Part shown: positions 5,979 through 8,123 of the stretch, in pieces
How positions within the stretch are numbered: position 1 is the first letter of the stretch
Layout of the letters: each line of letters begins with the position of its first letter
Origin: an uncultured Clostridia bacterium
Lineage (GTDB): Bacteria; Bacillota; Clostridia; Christensenellales; CAG-314
Assembly: GCA_934281515.1 (NCBI GenBank)
Contig: CAKQXG010000092.1
Span: 1 to 8,123, forward strand
DNA: 8,123 nucleotides
Reading direction: 5' to 3'
Notes under the pieces: model-generated
The model's input: the letters and a program-made list of their open reading frames with translations, nothing else
Told to the model about the DNA's origin: nothing
Database searches by the model: none
Position numbers and translations under genes: made by a program

Positions 5979-6569
5979 TTATTGTTTTTGTGCTTGTAAC
6001 AGTTCTACGATTTCGGCAAGCAGTTCTTGTTCGGTCTTGGGTGCGTTTGCGGCGGCCTCTTCGGCGGCGCGCTTGGCTTCTTCTTCCAGTTCGGCGATGC
6101 GAGCGGCTTCTTTGGCTTTGATTTCTTTTCTGGTCAAACCTTGTTTGCGGAACGCTCTCAACTCTTCCCTGGTAAAGGGTGATTTCTTGGTTACCTTCTT
6201 CAACTCGTCGTTGGCAAGGTTGATCGCCTTTATTATCACAAACAGCACCAATGCTATCAACAAAAAGTCAAGTATGGCTTGTATAAAGTTGCCGTAGTTC
6301 CACAGTATGGCGTCGGGATTGATTACGTGTTCCCCGGTGGTCGGATCCGTAATATATTTAGGTTGACCATTAAGAGGCACGCTCATGCCGGCAACGCCAC
6401 CCGTAACGCCGCACCAAAAGAAGATTAGCGAAATCAGCGGCATAATGATGTCGTTTACCATGCTTGACGTAATCTTGCTGAATGCGCTGCCGATGATTAC
6501 GCCGACAGCAAGGTCTATCACGTTGCCGCGTTGGATAAACTTTTTAAATTCTTCAAAAAACTTTTTCAT
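5979..6569 (-). CDS. mscL: Large-conductance mechanosensitive channel MscL, with extended C-terminal region
   Basis: MscL forms a pentameric inner-membrane pore that opens under membrane tension and releases solutes during osmotic downshock. The 196-residue protein has the conserved amphipathic N-terminus and first helix, MKKFFEEFKKFIQRGNVIDL then AVGVIIGSAF (about 16-45). The outer loop spans about 52-92, the second helix about 94-116, and the canonical C-terminal bundle helix is TEQELLAEIVELLQAQ (179-194). It is about 50 residues longer than the usual 130-150. The extra length is mostly a charged helical insert (about 121-177: basic, then an alanine/glutamate-rich coiled-coil-like run) between helix 2 and the bundle. 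The start ATG at 6567-6569 has AAAGGAG seven bases upstream and a promoter at 6600-6628; a frame extending 52 codons upstream would cross that promoter. It is divergent from the pnuC-like gene and ends near a long hairpin. Confidence 0.96.
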   Translation of the reverse strand: MKKFFEEFKKFIQRGNVIDLAVGVIIGSAFSKITSSMVNDIIMPLISLIFFWCGVTGGVAGMSVPLNGQPKYITDPTTGEHVINPDAILWNYGNFIQAILDFLLIALVLFVIIKAINLANDELKKVTKKSPFTREELRAFRKQGLTRKEIKAKEAARIAELEEEAKRAAEEAAANAPKTEQELLAEIVELLQAQKQ

Positions 6570-6599
6570 GCGTATGCTCCTTTGTTTATTTGCTAGAGT

Positions 6600-6628
6600 A
6601 TTGTACCACTTTGTTGCGCCAAATGCAA
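6600..6628 (-). promoter_or_regulatory. Promoter of mscL
   Basis: On the minus strand TTGCAT (6623-6628) and TACAAT (6600-6605) are separated by 17 bases, matching consensus at three and five positions. The predicted start near 6593 gives a leader of about 24 bases before mscL. The palindrome AATTGCAATT (6645-6654) lies just upstream of the -35, between the two divergent promoters. Confidence 0.6.
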
Positions 6629-6677
6629 CCTCTTGCGACAAAACAATTGCAATTTGTGCGCGATTTTGTTTGTCCGT

Positions 6678-6706
6678 TTGACTTTTGTTCGGGGCAGTGC
6701 TATTAT
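6678..6706 (+). promoter_or_regulatory. Promoter of the pnuC-like gene
   Basis: TTGACT (6678-6683) and TATTAT (6701-6706) each match five of six consensus bases with a 17-base spacer. The predicted start is near 6713, inside the alternating pyrimidine-purine tract. This rules out an in-frame ATG at 6633 as the start of the downstream protein, since it would lie upstream of the promoter. Confidence 0.75.
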
Positions 6707-6752
6707 CATATATATATACGTGCACATACGCGTGCGTGCGCGTGCGCGCGTA
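6707..6752. repeat. 46-bp perfectly alternating pyrimidine-purine tract, Z-DNA candidate
   Basis: Every base from C6707 to A6752 alternates pyrimidine and purine without a break. The left part is TA repeats (6709-6718). The right part (6719-6751) is almost all CG, TG and CA steps, the composition that most favours left-handed Z-DNA. It begins directly after the -10 box of the pnuC-like gene and covers its predicted transcription start and most of its leader. Confidence 0.9.
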
Positions 6753-6776
6753 ACATTACAAAAGGAGCATATACCA

Positions 6777-7979
6777 ATGCAGCGAAAAGGATTTAAGCAA
6801 CGAGCAAAAGACTTGTGGAACTATTTTTCAGTGTATGAAAAAATTTGGTTTCTTTCGATACTGATCTTGGCAGTAGTGTTTACGTTTGTTTTCCCGGAAA
6901 CGGATGACGGCTACTGCAAGGTGACGTTTGACAACGGCAAGTACACCGTTACCGAGGGCACATACGACACGCTTGTGTTTGACGGCACGACGGGCGAGTT
7001 TACGCTGAAAACCGTCAAGGTCAACGGCGAAAAGGTCAAACTGTACGACAAGGCGGGCAATCCTATCTACGAGTTTACCGTAGAAGAAGGCGTACCCGAC
7101 ACAATGACGGTCAAGTTGTCGGTGGCGGTCAAACCGACTGACAAGTTGGAGTTTGCCGAGTGCTGGCAGGACAGCGACGAGGGCGAGTGGCATGTTGCGC
7201 TTGCCAATGCCGACGGCGGCACGCTGTTTAGTTTGGTTGTCGACCTTAGTGACGGCGACTACGGCGCATATGCCACCGAGGAAAAGTCCGACTACATCGT
7301 ACCCGTACAGATAATTACGATTTGCTATTTGCTGGACGTGGTGCTTAACATTGCTTGCGAGTTGCTTATTTCCAAACAAAGCAAATGGAATTTTGTTGTG
7401 TCGCTTGGCGTGGAAGTGGTGGAAATACTTGTTTGTATCTTCTGCGCTTACCGCTTTGCGACGTTGGCAACAACGTTGTTGTTCTGGATTCCGTGCGACA
7501 TAATCAGTTTCGTGTTGTGGAATCGTCATCCCGACGAACAAAAGGAGGAACTGACCGTCGTAAAAAAACTTACGCCGTTACAAGACGTGCTGATTGTGCT
7601 GGGCATCGTCGTGTGGACGTTGGGCGTGGGATACGCACTTACTCTTATCGAAGTGGAGGGCGGCATCCTGGGAAGTAACGTCATGCTTAAAAACATCGTT
7701 TGCTACCTGGACGCTTGCGCATCGGCGGTAGGTATGGCAAACGGTCTGTTGATACTGTTCCGCTACCGCGAACAATGGATAGCGTGGTACATTTGCGCCG
7801 CCATAGAAACGGCAATCAACATTATTGCCGGACAATGGGTGCTGCTAGTGCTTAAACTGGGCTACTTTACAAACACGACATACGGCTACATCAAGTGGAC
7901 ACAGTACATCAAGCAGCACGCAAGCCAAACAACAAACACAACTGCGGATATCGTTGCAACTGCGGACGACACACAATAA
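6777..7979 (+). CDS. PnuC-family transporter (nicotinamide riboside/vitamin type) with inserted outer domain
   Basis: PnuC proteins are membrane facilitators for nicotinamide riboside; relatives carry thiamine, riboflavin or nucleosides. In this 400-residue protein the C-terminal half is PnuC-like: helices at about 174-197, 205-225, 227-248, 270-290, 306-327, 333-352 and 354-368, with the signature LDACASAVGM (311-320) then RYREQWIAWYI (329-339) and GYIKWTQYI (370-378). The N-terminus (FSVYEKIWFLSILIL, 17-31) matches the usual first segment. Between helix 1 (about 23-39) and helix 2 sits a soluble, beta-rich insert of about 130 residues (about 41-173), absent from ordinary 200-260-residue PnuC. 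A polar Thr-rich tail closes the protein. The ATG at 6777 has AAAGGAG nine bases upstream and lies downstream of the promoter at 6678-6706. No known riboswitch was seen in the short leader. The ligand is not assigned; family call is good but not certain. Confidence 0.82.
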   Translation: MQRKGFKQRAKDLWNYFSVYEKIWFLSILILAVVFTFVFPETDDGYCKVTFDNGKYTVTEGTYDTLVFDGTTGEFTLKTVKVNGEKVKLYDKAGNPIYEFTVEEGVPDTMTVKLSVAVKPTDKLEFAECWQDSDEGEWHVALANADGGTLFSLVVDLSDGDYGAYATEEKSDYIVPVQIITICYLLDVVLNIACELLISKQSKWNFVVSLGVEVVEILVCIFCAYRFATLATTLLFWIPCDIISFVLWNRHPDEQKEELTVVKKLTPLQDVLIVLGIVVWTLGVGYALTLIEVEGGILGSNVMLKNIVCYLDACASAVGMANGLLILFRYREQWIAWYICAAIETAINIIAGQWVLLVLKLGYFTNTTYGYIKWTQYIKQHASQTTNTTADIVATADDTQ

Positions 7980-8010
7980 AAGATAGCAACATGACCCACA
8001 AAATTCGACC

Positions 8011-8050
8011 GCAAAAAAAGTTGAAAAAATTTAAAAAAACTTTGTAAAAA
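8011..8050 (+). promoter_or_regulatory. Phased A-tracts, probable UP element
   Basis: Four A-runs (8013-8019, 8024-8029, 8033-8039, 8046-8050) have centres spaced about 10 to 12 bases apart, in phase with the DNA helix, so the region should be curved. They lie just upstream of the -35 at 8054, where the alpha subunits of RNA polymerase bind UP elements of rRNA promoters. Confidence 0.65.
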
Positions 8051-8053
8051 CAG

Positions 8054-8082
8054 TTGACGAAAAAAAGTGGTTGTGGTACTAT
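8054..8082 (+). promoter_or_regulatory. Strong promoter, probably of an rRNA (or other stable RNA) operon
   Basis: TTGACG (8054-8059) and TACTAT (8077-8082) are separated by 17 bases; the TATAAA at 8080-8085 overlaps the latter. The A-rich upstream element, the gene-free leader and a second -35 box further on give the tandem-promoter arrangement typical of Firmicutes rRNA operons. The transcribed gene lies outside the window, so its nature is inferred. Confidence 0.65.
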
Positions 8083-8088
8083 AAATAG

Positions 8089-8107
8089 GCTGTTGAAAAA
8101 CAACAGC
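8089..8107 (+). other. Perfect hairpin at the predicted transcription start
   Basis: GCTGTTG (8089-8095) and CAACAGC (8101-8107) form a seven-pair stem with an AAAAA loop. The predicted start of the promoter at 8054-8082 is at or near 8089, so the RNA would begin with this hairpin. It has no T-run after it and is not a normal terminator. Confidence 0.6.
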
Positions 8108-8114
8108 GCGAAGC

Positions 8115-8120
8115 TTGACA
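8115..8120 (+). promoter_or_regulatory. Second -35 box (TTGACA), promoter cut by window edge
   Basis: A perfect TTGACA lies 61 bases downstream of the first -35. Its -10 would fall at about 8138-8143, outside the window. It would be the second of two tandem promoters of the presumed stable RNA operon. Confidence 0.5.
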
Positions 8121-8123
8121 ACA

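Noticed and set aside
6633..6776. Longer N-terminus for the pnuC-like protein
   Set aside because: The upstream in-frame ATG lies before the promoter, and the added residues would be encoded by the alternating repeat; the ATG at 6777 has a good ribosome binding site.
6828..7541. Open frame of 237 codons on the minus strand
   Set aside because: It is antisense to the pnuC-like gene, has no ribosome binding site and no recognisable domain.
7991..8047. Lysine-rich 18-residue frame after the pnuC-like gene
   Set aside because: No ribosome binding site; the lysines come from the A-tracts of the promoter region.

Overview
The window looks like bacterial chromosome from a Firmicutes-type (Bacillota) organism, most likely an uncultivated clostridial, gut-type lineage. 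The support is strong AAAGGAG/AGGAG ribosome binding sites before almost every gene, sigma-A-type promoters with 17-bp spacers, standard stop codons, and families common in Clostridia. The lineage is inferred, not proven. There are eight protein genes (one cut by the left edge), several well-formed promoters, and a probable rRNA-type promoter cut off at the right edge. No tRNA, CRISPR, insertion sequence or phage gene was seen.

Layout. Positions 1-4505 hold five genes, all on the minus strand. From upstream to downstream in transcription they are: a RimK-type ATP-grasp ligase (3615-4505), a helical cytoplasmic protein of unknown function with an internal duplication (2816-3487), an MFS transporter (1299-2693), a LacA/Maa-type sugar O-acetyltransferase (573-1244) ending in a strong terminator (487-512), and an AraC-family regulator running off the left edge (1-226). 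The transporter and acetyltransferase form a likely two-gene operon. A divergent region (4506-4826) carries a good minus-strand promoter for the ligase and a perfect consensus promoter (TTGACA-17-TATAAT) for an unrecognised five-helix membrane protein (4827-5516). A 462-base AT-rich gap (5517-5978) follows, holding three inverted repeats. Then come minus-strand mscL (5979-6569) and the divergent plus-strand pnuC-like gene (6777-7979), separated by a two-promoter region. The right end (8011-8123) has phased A-tracts, a strong promoter, a hairpin at the predicted transcription start and a second perfect -35 box at the edge, which is how a ribosomal RNA operon commonly begins.

How the genes may work together. 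Membrane transport is the main theme: an MFS transporter with a sugar acetyltransferase, a mechanosensitive channel, a vitamin/nucleoside-type transporter and an unknown membrane protein. The most unusual observations are a 46-bp perfectly alternating pyrimidine-purine tract (a Z-DNA candidate) starting right after the -10 box of the pnuC-like gene, a soluble domain of about 130 residues inserted between the first two membrane helices of that PnuC-like protein, an MscL with a long charged C-terminal insert, and an internal repeat in the unknown protein. No clearly new multi-gene system could be demonstrated.
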